A stretch of 38,033 nt of DNA from an uncultured Veillonella sp. (GTDB taxonomy: Bacteria > Bacillota > Negativicutes > Veillonellales > Veillonellaceae): contig NZ_UQYC01000008.1 in the NCBI RefSeq assembly GCF_900545205.1, forward strand, positions 1 through 38,033, given 5' to 3'. Within the stretch, counting starts at the first letter, position 1, and each line of letters starts with the position of its first letter. A program made the translations under genes and the position numbers. Below, piece by piece: positions 16,641 to 25,721 of the stretch. Under the pieces are notes generated by a model. That model saw only the letters and a list, made by a program, of their open reading frames with translations, had not been told where the DNA came from and did not search any database.

Positions 16641-16652
16641 TTGGAGGAAACT

Positions 16653-17528
16653 ATGAACAATATGAAAACAACGCTATTATTAGCGACTCTAACGGCCATT
16701 ATGGTGGTCTTAGGTGATATGATTGGTGGCAGAAGTGGTATGATGATTATGTTTGTTATATCCATGGGCATGAATTTTATGTCTTATTGGTTTAGCGACA
16801 AAATCGTTTTAGCACAATACAATGCACAACAAGTTACTGCACAATCTAATCCAAAACTATATGGAATGGTAGAACGTTTGGCTAAAAATGGTAAGTTACC
16901 AATGCCAAAGGTATATATTATTCCAAGTGATGTACCTAATGCGTTTGCTACAGGTAGAAGTCCTAGTCATGCAGCGGTTGCTGTTACAGAAGGGATTCAA
17001 CGTCTATTAACTGATGATGAACTAGAAGGTGTTTTAGGACACGAATTAACACATGTTAAAAATCGTGATACCTTAATTAGCACGATTGCTGCCATGATGG
17101 CAGGCGCCATTTCTATGATTGCCCAAGTGCTTCAATTCTCTGCGATCTTTGGTCGCTCAGATGACCGTGAAGGCTCTAATCCTTTAGAACTAATAGGGGC
17201 AATTATTATTGCACCAATCGCGGCAGGTCTTATTCAGATGAGTATTTCTCGAGCACGCGAATTCTTAGCTGATGAGGGGGGCGGAGAGATGTGCCGCAAT
17301 CCTTTGGCTTTAGCATCTGCCCTTGCAAAAATTGACTACTATTCAAAACATGGTGCATTGCCAAATGCAAGTAATGCAACAGCCCATATGTTTATCATCA
17401 ACCCTATGGTTGGTATTGGTGAAAGCTTGAGCAATCTTTTTAGTACACATCCTCGTACAGAGGAACGTATTGCAAAATTGAAACAACAAGCAATGAATCC
17501 TAAATATAAAGAGAAAGCATTATTTTAA
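16653..17528 (+). CDS. htpX: HtpX family membrane zinc metalloprotease
   Basis: HtpX is an M48-family protease of the inner membrane that degrades misfolded membrane proteins. The zinc site is H130-E-L-T-H134, with E203 in the REFLADE motif as third ligand. Two hydrophobic helices lie in the first ~45 residues and further hydrophobic stretches near residues 145-160 and 180-195. Length is 291 aa. The ATG at 16653 is preceded by GGAGG; an in-frame TTG at 16641 overlaps that site and is not used. It appears to have its own promoter, separate from hom-thrB, consistent with stress control. Confidence 0.94.
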   Translation: MNNMKTTLLLATLTAIMVVLGDMIGGRSGMMIMFVISMGMNFMSYWFSDKIVLAQYNAQQVTAQSNPKLYGMVERLAKNGKLPMPKVYIIPSDVPNAFATGRSPSHAAVAVTEGIQRLLTDDELEGVLGHELTHVKNRDTLISTIAAMMAGAISMIAQVLQFSAIFGRSDDREGSNPLELIGAIIIAPIAAGLIQMSISRAREFLADEGGGEMCRNPLALASALAKIDYYSKHGALPNASNATAHMFIINPMVGIGESLSNLFSTHPRTEERIAKLKQQAMNPKYKEKALF

Positions 17529-17550
17529 TTAATATCTACAGGAGGATATC

Positions 17551-17958
17551 ATGCAAGAAACATTAGTTTTAATCAAACCAGATGCAGTTAAGCGTCAATT
17601 AAGTGGTGAAATTCTTAGCCGTTATGAACGTAAAGGTCTTGTAATTAAAGCATTAAAACTTCTACAAGTACCTCGTGAATTAGCTGAAGAGCATTATGCT
17701 GAGCATAAAGAAAAACCATTCTTTGGTGAATTAGTAGATTTCATCACATCTGGTCCAGTTCTTGCTTTCGTATTGGCCGGAGATAATGCTATCGTATCCG
17801 TACGTGCATTAAACGGTGCAACAAATCCTGTAGATGCTGCCCCTGGTAGTATTCGTGGTGACTATGCCTTAACAATGGATGCCAACGTAGTACATGCTTC
17901 TGACTCTCCAGAGGCTGCTGCTCGTGAAATTCATCTTTGGTTCCCAGAATATAAATAA
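17551..17958 (+). CDS. ndk: Nucleoside diphosphate kinase
   Basis: Ndk transfers the gamma phosphate from ATP to nucleoside diphosphates through a phosphohistidine. The active-site histidine is H115 in [10 protein letters not shown]; the family more often has HGSD, so Ala replaces Gly here. Other conserved parts are [12 protein letters not shown] at the N-terminus and [18 protein letters not shown] before the active site. Length 135 aa is typical. An AGGAGG site precedes the ATG, 22 bases after htpX. Confidence 0.96.
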   Translation: MQETLVLIKPDAVKRQLSGEILSRYERKGLVIKALKLLQVPRELAEEHYAEHKEKPFFGELVDFITSGPVLAFVLAGDNAIVSVRALNGATNPVDAAPGSIRGDYALTMDANVVHASDSPEAAAREIHLWFPEYK

Positions 17959-18023
17959 TCTCAAGGTTGAGATCCTGTAGCTTTTCTTTCTACATTTATG
18001 TATATCTATAGGAGGTAATACAT

Positions 18024-18539
18024 ATGGCAAGTAGTGTTTACACAAAAACAGGTGATGCTGGTACAACTGGTTTATATACTGGTGAACGAGTACCTAAATC
18101 CTCTTTACGCGTAGAAGCTTATGGTACAATCGATGAATTACAAGCATTTTTAGGCTTGGCTCGTTCCTATGCTGAAAATCCACGTGTTGCTACTGAATTA
18201 TATGATATTGAGCGCAACTTATGGACTTTAATGGCCGATATTGCTAGCTTAAATGTTGCACCAGTAATTACAGAACAACATGTTAAACATTTAGAAAAGG
18301 TGATTGATCGCTTTGATGAAAAGCTTGAACCTTTATCTAATTTCGTAATTCCAGGTGAGAAACAATCTTCAGCATACTTACATGTGGCTAGAACGATAAC
18401 TCGTCGTGCTGAACGTGATTTATGGCGTGTATTAGATGCTGGTGAAAGTGTTCACGAATCTAATTTAAAATATTTAAACCGTCTATCCGACCTTTGCTTT
18501 ATCATGTGTCGTGTAGAAGAGGAAATTGGAGCTGAATAA
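18024..18539 (+). CDS. PduO-type ATP:cob(I)alamin adenosyltransferase
   Basis: This enzyme attaches the 5'-deoxyadenosyl group to cob(I)alamin or a corrin precursor. The PduO-type (MMAB-like) signatures are TKTGDAGTTGLYTG at the N-terminus and RRAERDLWRV near residue 130, followed by LKYLNRLSDLCFIMCR at the C-terminus. It is 171 aa, a trimer-forming family. It begins the cobamide region here, after an AGGAGG site, and ends at a bidirectional terminator, so it is not in one transcript with cobU. It supplies adenosylated corrin to CobQ and CbiB or adenosylcobamide for mutases. Confidence 0.94.
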   Translation: MASSVYTKTGDAGTTGLYTGERVPKSSLRVEAYGTIDELQAFLGLARSYAENPRVATELYDIERNLWTLMADIASLNVAPVITEQHVKHLEKVIDRFDEKLEPLSNFVIPGEKQSSAYLHVARTITRRAERDLWRVLDAGESVHESNLKYLNRLSDLCFIMCRVEEEIGAE

Positions 18540-18544
18540 ACCAA

Positions 18545-18573
18545 AAAAAGCTATGTATTTTACATAGCTTTTT
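18545..18573. terminator. Bidirectional terminator after the adenosyltransferase gene
   Basis: AAAAAGCTATGTA (18545-18557) and TACATAGCTTTTT (18561-18573) form a perfect 13-bp stem with a TTT loop. The A- and T-runs let it serve the plus-strand gene and the converging minus-strand gene at 18588. Confidence 0.92.
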
Positions 18574-18587
18574 GCTCGTTATAGACC

Positions 18588-18923
18588 TTATTGTGAAATT
18601 GTTTGATTTAACACATCATGAGGACTTGGATAGTAGAAGAAAATATGAGGAATTTCATAGCGGAATTTTTCTCTTAACAAATCAGAAAGAGTTGTTTCAA
18701 AGTTTATAATTTTATCAGCTCCGAAATCAAAATCTTCTACTAAAACCAATAATTGTGGCTCTACTTGTGGCGCATTTTCTGGTAACGCTTCTGGTGGTAG
18801 TGGAACATTTACTACTACACGGGCTGTACCGATATACTTGCCTTGTCCATCGTCGATGGCAACACGATAGGTATTATCCCATAAAGTAGCCATCATTTTA
18901 AGTTTCATATTCATAATTTCCAT
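18588..18923 (-). CDS. Unrecognised 111-aa protein within the cobamide region
   Basis: I do not recognise this protein. It is 111 aa, soluble by composition, acidic, without signal peptide or membrane helix. The N-terminus reads MATLWDNTYRVAIDDGQGKYIGTARVVVNV. A proline-rich link (LPPEALPENAP) follows, then a strand-like LLVLVEDFDFG and a C-terminus rich in aromatic residues (HIFFYYPSPHD). It looks real because an AAAGGAG site lies 7 bases before the ATG at 18923 and a terminator follows it. It is transcribed divergently from cobU. No cobamide role can be claimed from position alone. Confidence 0.72.
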   Translation of the reverse strand: MEIMNMKLKMMATLWDNTYRVAIDDGQGKYIGTARVVVNVPLPPEALPENAPQVEPQLLVLVEDFDFGADKIINFETTLSDLLREKFRYEIPHIFFYYPSPHDVLNQTISQ

Positions 18924-18986
18924 AGTATCGCTCCTTTGTTATACTTATAATGATACTGAAATTATAAATTCTTGTATAGGTGCATT

Positions 18987-19565
18987 ATGAAATCCCAAAT
19001 TATATTGTGTTCCGGTGGAGCACGCAGTGGAAAAAGTGAATTTGCAGAACGTTTAGCACTTTCTACGGAGGGTCGTAAAGCTTATGTAGCAACAGGACAA
19101 GCGTTTGATGAAGAAATGGTTGATCGCATAAAAAAACACCAAGAACGACGTGGTGCGATATGGACAAATTTTGAAGTGCCATTATATCTAGCTAAAGAGT
19201 GGCAAAATATTAGCCAATCTGCTGATGTAATTCTTATAGATTGTTTAACTATGTTTACTACGAATCACATGATGGCACATGGTTCTATACAAGGGCAACA
19301 AGATGCTAATGACTTGGAAGAGGCTGTACTTTCAGAATTAGAATCATTACTAAATTTAATTGCATCAAGTGATGGGAAAACAGTTATTTTTGTAACTAAT
19401 GAAATTGGTCTTGGTATTGTACCAGATAATAAGCTAGCTAGATATTTTAGAGATATTGCAGGTCGCGTTAATCGGACGGTCGCAACTGTAGCTGATAAAT
19501 TATACTTAACGATTAGTGGTGTTACCATTGAATTAAAATCCCAGGAGGTTCATATAAATGGCTAA
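18987..19565 (+). CDS. cobU: Adenosylcobinamide kinase / adenosylcobinamide-phosphate guanylyltransferase
   Basis: CobU phosphorylates adenosylcobinamide and then transfers GMP to give adenosylcobinamide-GDP, the activated acceptor for CobS. The P-loop is GGARSGKSEFAE near the N-terminus. The histidine expected to carry GMP is H51 in KKHQERR. LIDCLTMF and VTNEIGLGIVP are further conserved parts. The ATG at 18987 is chosen over an upstream in-frame TTG because AGGTG precedes it; the protein is then 192 aa. Its end overlaps cobQ by 8 bases, so the cobU-cobQ-cbiB-cobS block is one translation-coupled unit. No cobalamin riboswitch fits in the 63 bases upstream. Confidence 0.95.
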   Translation: MKSQIILCSGGARSGKSEFAERLALSTEGRKAYVATGQAFDEEMVDRIKKHQERRGAIWTNFEVPLYLAKEWQNISQSADVILIDCLTMFTTNHMMAHGSIQGQQDANDLEEAVLSELESLLNLIASSDGKTVIFVTNEIGLGIVPDNKLARYFRDIAGRVNRTVATVADKLYLTISGVTIELKSQEVHING

Positions 19566-21075
19566 GAAAATTATGTTCCAAGGAACAAGTTCCAATGTAG
19601 GTAAAAGTATTTTATGTACTGCTTTATGCCGCATCTTCTACAGAAAAGGTTTTAAAACCGTTCCTTTTAAAGCTCAAAATATGGCCCTCAATTCGTATGT
19701 CACTAAATGGGGAGATGAAATTGGTCGTGCTCAAGTAGCACAAGCTGAGGCTGCAGGCATAGATCCAATTGTTCAAATGAACCCTGTTTTATTAAAACCT
19801 ACAGGTAATCAATCCTCTCAAGTTGTATTAATGGGTAAGCCAGTTGGCGTCTATAGCGCTAAGGAATACCATACAAAATATTCTTTAACAGCCCTTGATA
19901 AAGTAAAAGAATCTATCGACTTCTTGGATTTCAACTTTGATATGATGGTTATAGAAGGTGCCGGTAGTCCTGCAGAAGTTAATCTCAAAGCTAATGATAT
20001 CGTAAATATGCGCATTGCTAAGATGACGCAAGCTCCTGTATATCTCATTGCTGATATCGACCGTGGTGGTGCTATTGCATCTATCGTTGGTACTTTGGAA
20101 TTATTAGAACCAGAAGAACGAGATCTTATTAAAGGTATTGTTATAAATAAATTCCGTGGTGATATTAAATTATTAGAACCTGCACTCACATTCATCGAAG
20201 AAAAAACAGGTAAAAAGGTAGTAGGTGTTATCCCTGCCATTGAAAACCTTGATATCGATGAAGAGGACTCTGTGGCATTAGAAAATAAACGCAACAGTGG
20301 TGCAAAAGAGATTCAAGTAGTAGTTATGCAAACACCTAAAATTTCTAACTTTACCGACTTTGATGCATTAAATTATGAACCAGATGTATCTGTTCGTTTT
20401 GTAGGCCCTGGAGATGTTATTGGTAAGCCGGACTTAATCATTTTACCTGGTTCTAAAAATACACTAGCAGACCTAACATATCTTCGTAATTCTGGCTTTG
20501 CTGATGAAATAAAGCAGCTTGCTGAACAAGGCACACCTGTTATCGGTGTATGTGGTGGCAATCAAATGTTAGGTAAAACAATATATGATCCGCATCATAT
20601 GGAAGGTGATATTGAAGAAGTTGAAGGTCTTGGTTTAGTGGATTCCTCCACCACAATGAAGGATCAAAAAACTACACACCAAGTAGAATTTAATGTATCT
20701 AACCTTCAGTTTTTAAATGGTACATTTACAGGTGAAAAGTTAGTAGGCTATGAGATTCATATGGGGGATACTACGCCATTAGTAGATACCGTGAGCCGTT
20801 GTTTCACTATTACGAGCCGCAGTGAAGAGGCGGTCAATGTAATTGATGGCTTTATCGATGGCAATCATCAAGTAATGGGGACATATATTCACGGTGTATT
20901 TGATAATGATGAATTTAGACGCTTTATTATCAATCAGTTACGCGAACGTAAGGGGTTAGAACCATTAGATGTAGTATTCCATTATTTTGATCACAAAAAT
21001 GCAGCTTACAATCGATTAGCTGATATTGTAGAAGAACACTTAGATATGGATTATATTATGTCTACCTTGGGTTAG
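19558..21075 (+). CDS. cobQ: Cobyric acid synthase
   Basis: CobQ (CbiP) amidates four side chains of adenosylcobyrinic a,c-diamide using glutamine and ATP. The N-terminal dethiobiotin-synthetase-like domain starts MFQGTSSNVGKSILCTALCR with a P-loop-like motif. The C-terminal class I glutamine amidotransferase domain has nucleophile C332 in GVCGGNQMLG and catalytic H445 in YIHGVFDN. Length 505 aa is standard. An AGGAGG site inside the end of cobU drives it. It marks the step where the pathway enters the side-chain and loop assembly performed by its neighbours. Confidence 0.96.
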   Translation: MAKKIMFQGTSSNVGKSILCTALCRIFYRKGFKTVPFKAQNMALNSYVTKWGDEIGRAQVAQAEAAGIDPIVQMNPVLLKPTGNQSSQVVLMGKPVGVYSAKEYHTKYSLTALDKVKESIDFLDFNFDMMVIEGAGSPAEVNLKANDIVNMRIAKMTQAPVYLIADIDRGGAIASIVGTLELLEPEERDLIKGIVINKFRGDIKLLEPALTFIEEKTGKKVVGVIPAIENLDIDEEDSVALENKRNSGAKEIQVVVMQTPKISNFTDFDALNYEPDVSVRFVGPGDVIGKPDLIILPGSKNTLADLTYLRNSGFADEIKQLAEQGTPVIGVCGGNQMLGKTIYDPHHMEGDIEEVEGLGLVDSSTTMKDQKTTHQVEFNVSNLQFLNGTFTGEKLVGYEIHMGDTTPLVDTVSRCFTITSRSEEAVNVIDGFIDGNHQVMGTYIHGVFDNDEFRRFIINQLRERKGLEPLDVVFHYFDHKNAAYNRLADIVEEHLDMDYIMSTLG

Positions 21076-21087
21076 TAGGGGAGATAT

Positions 21088-22080
21088 ATGGAACATTTAA
21101 CAATTTTACATTGGTTTACAAAGTATAGCTTTGTATGTATTCCAATCTTAGCATTTATATTGGATTTGCTTATTGGAGATCCCAATAGTAAATACCATCC
21201 TGTGGCTATAATTGGCCGTATTATATCCTTTTTCGAGGCAGTTCTATATAAAGATACTGATAATGATACAAAAAAACTATGGTACGGCGGTATTGCAGTA
21301 GGTTTAATCCTTGTTTCTGTATATATTATAGTGTCTTTGATTCTTTGGCTTGGTGGCGTAGTTGATGAATGGGTAGAATACGCTCTTGAAGTAATTATTC
21401 TTTACATTGCTATATCTCCACGCTCACTAGCTGGTGCTGGTTTTACTATTAGCCAATTAATTAAGCAAGATAATATTGAAGAAGCTCGCAAGCGATTATC
21501 TTGGATTGTAGGGCGCGATACAGAAGAATTAGATGAAAGCGAAATTACACGAGCTACTGTAGAGACCATTGCAGAAAATACAGTAGATGGCATTATTGCG
21601 CCTTTATTTTTCTTCATCATCGGCGGTCCAATGGGGGCAATTCTATATAGAACTGCCAATACTATGGACTCTATGCTGGGCTATAAAAATCAAAAGTATA
21701 TGTACTTTGGTCGTGTAGCTGCCCGCTTTGATGATGTACTTAACTGGATTCCTGCACGAATTACCTTTATATTATTAATTATTTCTGCATTCTTTTTACG
21801 CTTTGACGCAAAGAAAGCTCTCCAAATTGGCTTACGTGACGCTAATAAGCATCCAAGTCCTAATGGCGGCTATGCAGAAGCACCAGTTGCAGGGGCTTTA
21901 CATATTCGTTTAGGTGGTTACAATCAATATTTCAAGAAAATGACCTTCCGTGAATACATGGGGGATCCTATTGAAAAATTAAATCGCAACCATATTACAC
22001 GCACAATTTATATGATGTATTTTACGACTATACTAATGGTTATTATTAGTACAGTCATTACTTATGGGATGAATGTATAA
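21088..22080 (+). CDS. cbiB: Adenosylcobinamide-phosphate synthase CbiB
   Basis: CbiB, an integral membrane enzyme, joins adenosylcobyric acid to aminopropanol phosphate to give adenosylcobinamide phosphate. The first motif is LDLLIGDPNSKYHPVAIIG. Later conserved parts are SPRSLAGAG, RDTEELDESEITRATVETIA with ENTVDG following, and the DANKHPSPNGGYAEAPVAG stretch, all diagnostic of CbiB/CobD. Several hydrophobic helices are visible, including one at about residues 13-28 and two between 75 and 110. Length 330 aa is typical. The stop overlaps the cobS start as TAATG. Its aminopropanol phosphate comes from the PduX/CobD pair downstream. Confidence 0.95.
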   Translation: MEHLTILHWFTKYSFVCIPILAFILDLLIGDPNSKYHPVAIIGRIISFFEAVLYKDTDNDTKKLWYGGIAVGLILVSVYIIVSLILWLGGVVDEWVEYALEVIILYIAISPRSLAGAGFTISQLIKQDNIEEARKRLSWIVGRDTEELDESEITRATVETIAENTVDGIIAPLFFFIIGGPMGAILYRTANTMDSMLGYKNQKYMYFGRVAARFDDVLNWIPARITFILLIISAFFLRFDAKKALQIGLRDANKHPSPNGGYAEAPVAGALHIRLGGYNQYFKKMTFREYMGDPIEKLNRNHITRTIYMMYFTTILMVIISTVITYGMNV

Positions 22081-22973
22081 TGACACCTTTTTTCATAGCA
22101 TTACAGTTTTTAACACGTTTAAAGATCGTTAATCAAACAGAATGGTCTGTAGAGGATTTTGGTAAATCTGTTGTAGCCTTTCCTTATGTAGGGTTGATCA
22201 TCGGTCTTATTTTAGCATTACTATATGGAATATTATCACCGTTTATTCCGTTGGTTCCGTTGATGTTAATCATCGTTATAGCGGAATTCTTGATTACTGG
22301 TGGTCTCCATGCAGATGGTTTAATGGATACAAGTGATGGTCTATTTTCAGGACGTGAACGGGAACGTAAGCTGGAAATTATGAAAGATAGCCGTATAGGC
22401 TCTTTTGGTGTTGTTGCTTTTGTATTTGTTACACTTTTAAAATGGCAATTATTAACGGCCATTCCTACAGCGGAATTTATTCCTATGGCATTGATTATGA
22501 TGCCATTAATGAGCCGTTGGTCCCTTGTATTGAGTATCAGATCTTATCCGTATGCGAGAAAAGAGGGAATGGGTGCTGCCTTTGCTAACTTAGCTCCAAA
22601 GCATGTTATTACGTACAATACAATTTCAACGTTCTTTATGCCTATTGTTATATTAATAATCGGTACGATTTTGTATACCCTTTTATATGGCGCATATTCT
22701 ATCTTCTCTGTAGCTGATGTTGGATATGTTGTAGGACTAGGTGTATTAGTCTATGCTACATTAGGTATTTTCCAAATCAATATTGTAAGCATGATAATTA
22801 CCTATATTATCAATCGTTTGCTTAATCGTTATATTGTTAATCAACTTGGTGGTACTACTGGTGACACATATGGATTTGTTGTAGAGGTTACAGAGGTATT
22901 ATTACTCTTTGTATATATCATTATCTTGTCCATATTATCTGCTTCTGTCGCATCCAATACGACTATGTTTTAA
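22080..22973 (+). CDS. cobS: Adenosylcobinamide-GDP ribazoletransferase (cobalamin synthase)
   Basis: CobS condenses adenosylcobinamide-GDP with an activated lower-ligand nucleotide, closing the nucleotide loop. It is a membrane protein with about six hydrophobic segments. The conserved motif ITGGLHADGLMDTSDGLFSG around residue 75 carries the acidic residues of this CDP-alcohol-transferase-like family, and KDSRIGSFGVVA follows. Length is 297 aa. Translation appears coupled to cbiB through a one-base overlap, as no strong ribosome site is seen. The gene after it starts 62 bases later with its own site. Confidence 0.94.
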   Translation: MTPFFIALQFLTRLKIVNQTEWSVEDFGKSVVAFPYVGLIIGLILALLYGILSPFIPLVPLMLIIVIAEFLITGGLHADGLMDTSDGLFSGRERERKLEIMKDSRIGSFGVVAFVFVTLLKWQLLTAIPTAEFIPMALIMMPLMSRWSLVLSIRSYPYARKEGMGAAFANLAPKHVITYNTISTFFMPIVILIIGTILYTLLYGAYSIFSVADVGYVVGLGVLVYATLGIFQINIVSMIITYIINRLLNRYIVNQLGGTTGDTYGFVVEVTEVLLLFVYIIILSILSASVASNTTMF

Positions 22974-23035
22974 TATCGTTCTGCCTAATGGCTTGTTATA
23001 GTTATTGTTTTTATTTAATGTGAAAGGAGTTCAAT

Positions 23036-23920
23036 GTGACCTATTATGTACGAGCCCCAGGTACATGTGGGGAATTTCTACAAGGTTCTATTAATGGTCA
23101 GTCATTCTTAGTGACTTGTCCTATTAATCGATACTCCTACGCATTAAGTAATGTAACACATCCGTTTTCACAGCACTATTGTGCATTACAGCCTAAGTCT
23201 GCGAAGGCAAGAGAATTAGTACAGCGATTATTACAAAAAAATAATAAAAACCAAGCTTGTCCACCTGTATATGTACGTTCTGACATCATACAGGGTAAGG
23301 GGATGGCCTCAAGTTCTGCGGATATTTCTGTGACGGCTATGGCAACAGCATTAGCCATGAATTATGATCTATCACTAAAGGAATTAGAGCAAATTTGCTT
23401 ATCTGTAGAGCCTACAGATGCTTCATTTTATCAAGGTGTTACTCAGTTTGATTATATAAAAGGCACTATTTCTCAACCACTGGGGATGTGTCCTCCATTG
23501 AAAATCCTTGTATTTGATGAGGGTGGTAGTATAGATACAGTCTCTTTTAATCAACAAGTAGATTTACAAACTAAGATTTTAGAAAAAGAATCAATCATAG
23601 AAGAGTCACTTGATCTATTCAAACGGGGATTAAATACACATGATATAAATTTAATAGGTCAAGCAGCTACATTAAGTGCCTTTGGTAATCAACGTATATT
23701 GTATAAACCGAATTTATATGATTTTCATGATATTGGTAATTACTACAATAGTGTTGGTACAATCATAGCTCATAGTGGGACCATTATGGGCCTTTTATTT
23801 CCAGTAGATTATGGGCGAATCGATGATTGTAAACAAGAGATTATGCGTAAATTACCACAGTTATCCTATGTGGATACTGTAGAAACAACAAACGAAGGAT
23901 TGACCTATATCAAACGATAA
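23036..23920 (+). CDS. GHMP kinase, PduX-like L-threonine kinase
   Basis: This is a GHMP-superfamily kinase resembling PduX, which makes L-threonine phosphate for aminopropanol phosphate synthesis. The N-terminal VRAPGTCGEFLQGSINGQSF is the PduX-type signature, and the ATP-binding loop is IIQGKGMASSSADISVTA. Near the C-terminus SGTIMGLLF fits the third GHMP motif. Length is 294 aa. It starts with GTG at 23036, since the overlapping ATG two bases earlier runs into a stop and AAAGGAG is well placed. The next gene, cobD, would decarboxylate its product, so the context supports the threonine substrate. Another GHMP function cannot be wholly excluded. Confidence 0.87.
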   Translation: MTYYVRAPGTCGEFLQGSINGQSFLVTCPINRYSYALSNVTHPFSQHYCALQPKSAKARELVQRLLQKNNKNQACPPVYVRSDIIQGKGMASSSADISVTAMATALAMNYDLSLKELEQICLSVEPTDASFYQGVTQFDYIKGTISQPLGMCPPLKILVFDEGGSIDTVSFNQQVDLQTKILEKESIIEESLDLFKRGLNTHDINLIGQAATLSAFGNQRILYKPNLYDFHDIGNYYNSVGTIIAHSGTIMGLLFPVDYGRIDDCKQEIMRKLPQLSYVDTVETTNEGLTYIKR

Positions 23921-23944
23921 TATATTTAATAGAAAGAGAATCAA

Positions 23945-25075
23945 ATGTCTAAGATACATGGGGGCAATATATTTCAGTTTGCCCATGAACAACGAATTGA
24001 ACCATATGAGGTAATTGATTTTAGCGCTAATATTAATCCTCTTGGTCCTAGTCAACGTGGATTGGATGCATTAAATAATCAATTACGTTATATTTCTCAT
24101 TATCCAGATGCTACAAATGATGATGTGTTAAATGCTATTGCTGATACATATGGGATGGATAAGAATCAAATTATAGTTGGTAATGGCGCAGCTGAGTTAT
24201 TGTATGCCATTTGTCGTTTACCTGGATATACTGGTGCTTTTGTACCAGCGCCTGGTTTTTCTGAGTATAAAGAAGCTCTTGAAGCTAGTAATATTCCTGT
24301 ACGCGATATTTTCTATCGCCCTCGTGAAGATGATAATGGAAAACCTTATTTTGAAGTACCTTATTTAGCATTAGAAACATTTGCTGCTGAGCTTAAAGGT
24401 CAAGATGGTCGCATTATTGTATTTTTAGGTAATCCTAACAACCCGGATGGAACAATGCTTGATAAAGCACACATTCGAACTGTAGCGAGCATGTTAAAAG
24501 ATGCCAATAGTTTACTAGTTATAGATGAGTCCTTCATTGACTTTGTTGGCAATGATCCATTACGTGATAATGACCAATCTATGCGTTCTTTGATTAATGA
24601 ATTCGATAATATCATCGTAGTTCATTCTTTCACGAAGTTTTACGCTGTACCAGGCCTCAGAATTGGTGCTGCTTTTGGTAACGAAAAATTAATTAGTCAC
24701 TTACATCAATATATTCCTAGTTGGTCTGTAAATACATTAGCCCAAGCTTATACAGAGGCTGCTTTGAATGATGTTGATTATATAAAAAGAACAAAGCAAG
24801 AATTAAATGAGGAAAGAGCCTTTATGTATAATGCATTAGATGCAATAGAAGGGATTACCGTATATCCACCGTCCGCCAATTTTATCTTGTTCAAAGTAAA
24901 TCGTGAAGGTATTATAGCTAATACGATTAATGAAAATCTAAAGAAAGATAACATGATTGTACGTAATTGTGACTCTTATGTAGGTCTCAATAATCAATGG
25001 GTACGCATTGCTATTAAAGATTATGATACTAATATCAAATTAGTAGAGAAGCTAACAGATATTTTGAAAGTATAG
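23945..25075 (+). CDS. cobD: L-threonine-O-3-phosphate decarboxylase CobD
   Basis: CobD is a PLP enzyme that decarboxylates threonine phosphate to (R)-1-amino-2-propanol O-2-phosphate, the linker attached by CbiB. It has the aspartate-aminotransferase fold and resembles histidinol-phosphate aminotransferase. The N-terminal HGGNIFQFA and DFSANINPLGPS are typical of CobD/CobC proteins. The PLP lysine is K231 in SFTKFYAVPGLRIG, and FLGNPNNPDG is the usual cofactor-site loop. Length 376 aa. A histidinol-phosphate aminotransferase is the main alternative, but the HGGN start and the surrounding cobamide genes favour CobD. Confidence 0.92.
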   Translation: MSKIHGGNIFQFAHEQRIEPYEVIDFSANINPLGPSQRGLDALNNQLRYISHYPDATNDDVLNAIADTYGMDKNQIIVGNGAAELLYAICRLPGYTGAFVPAPGFSEYKEALEASNIPVRDIFYRPREDDNGKPYFEVPYLALETFAAELKGQDGRIIVFLGNPNNPDGTMLDKAHIRTVASMLKDANSLLVIDESFIDFVGNDPLRDNDQSMRSLINEFDNIIVVHSFTKFYAVPGLRIGAAFGNEKLISHLHQYIPSWSVNTLAQAYTEAALNDVDYIKRTKQELNEERAFMYNALDAIEGITVYPPSANFILFKVNREGIIANTINENLKKDNMIVRNCDSYVGLNNQWVRIAIKDYDTNIKLVEKLTDILKV

Positions 25076-25082
25076 GAAAATT

Positions 25083-25721
25083 ATGAAGACATTATATATT
25101 GTGCGCCATGGCGAAACTGATTGGAATAAAATGGGGAAATATCAAGGCATTACAGATGTTCCTCTAAATGAAAACGGTTTAAATCAAGCTAAAGCCTGTG
25201 GTGAAGCTCTTAAAGATATTACCTTTGACCGTATATTATCCAGTGATTTAAGCCGTGCTTTGGTTACAGCTGAAACTATTAGAGGTAATCGCACTACACC
25301 TATTACAGTGGATCAACGATTACGAGAGCTTAATTTTGGTGACTGGGAAGCTATGCTATTCTCAGATATCGAAGCACGCTGGCCGGGCCTAATTGATGAG
25401 ATGTATTTGAGACCACATCTTGTCAAAGTTCCAAACGGAGAAAGCTTTAAAGATTTACAAGATCGAGCATGGGCAGGTCTTGAAGAATTTCTTAATGAAA
25501 ATGATGAAGAGGAAACGCTTTTAGTTGCATGTCACGGTGGAACTATTCGAACATTATTATGTAAATTATTAGATATTTCTATTAGTCATTGTTGGAATTT
25601 TAGCCAAGGTAATACTGCTATTAACCGTATTTTCTATAATGGTATGGGCGAATATGATCATAATATTTTGAATTTGCTCAATGATACGGCTCATGTTGAG
25701 TTACTACAAGGACATGTATAA
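25083..25721 (+). CDS. cobC: Histidine phosphatase, probable alpha-ribazole phosphatase CobC
   Basis: A 212-aa member of the histidine phosphatase (phosphoglycerate mutase-like) family. The phospho-accepting histidine lies in IVRHGETDWN near the N-terminus, and the second histidine in VACHGGTIR near residue 155. In cobamide pathways CobC removes the phosphate from alpha-ribazole phosphate or from adenosylcobamide phosphate after CobS. That role is inferred from its place 8 bases after cobD. Without context it would be called only a broad-specificity phosphatase. Its stop overlaps the following start as TAATG. Confidence 0.84.
   Translation: MKTLYIVRHGETDWNKMGKYQGITDVPLNENGLNQAKACGEALKDITFDRILSSDLSRALVTAETIRGNRTTPITVDQRLRELNFGDWEAMLFSDIEARWPGLIDEMYLRPHLVKVPNGESFKDLQDRAWAGLEEFLNENDEEETLLVACHGGTIRTLLCKLLDISISHCWNFSQGNTAINRIFYNGMGEYDHNILNLLNDTAHVELLQGHV

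Noticed and set aside
17959..17972. TCTCAAGGTTGAGA hairpin after ndk as a terminator
   Set aside because: Perfect 6-bp arms but a 2-base loop and no T-run after it.
18924..18986. Cobalamin riboswitch before cobU
   Set aside because: Only 63 bases are available and no B12-box-like sequence is visible; the full aptamer needs about 200 bases.
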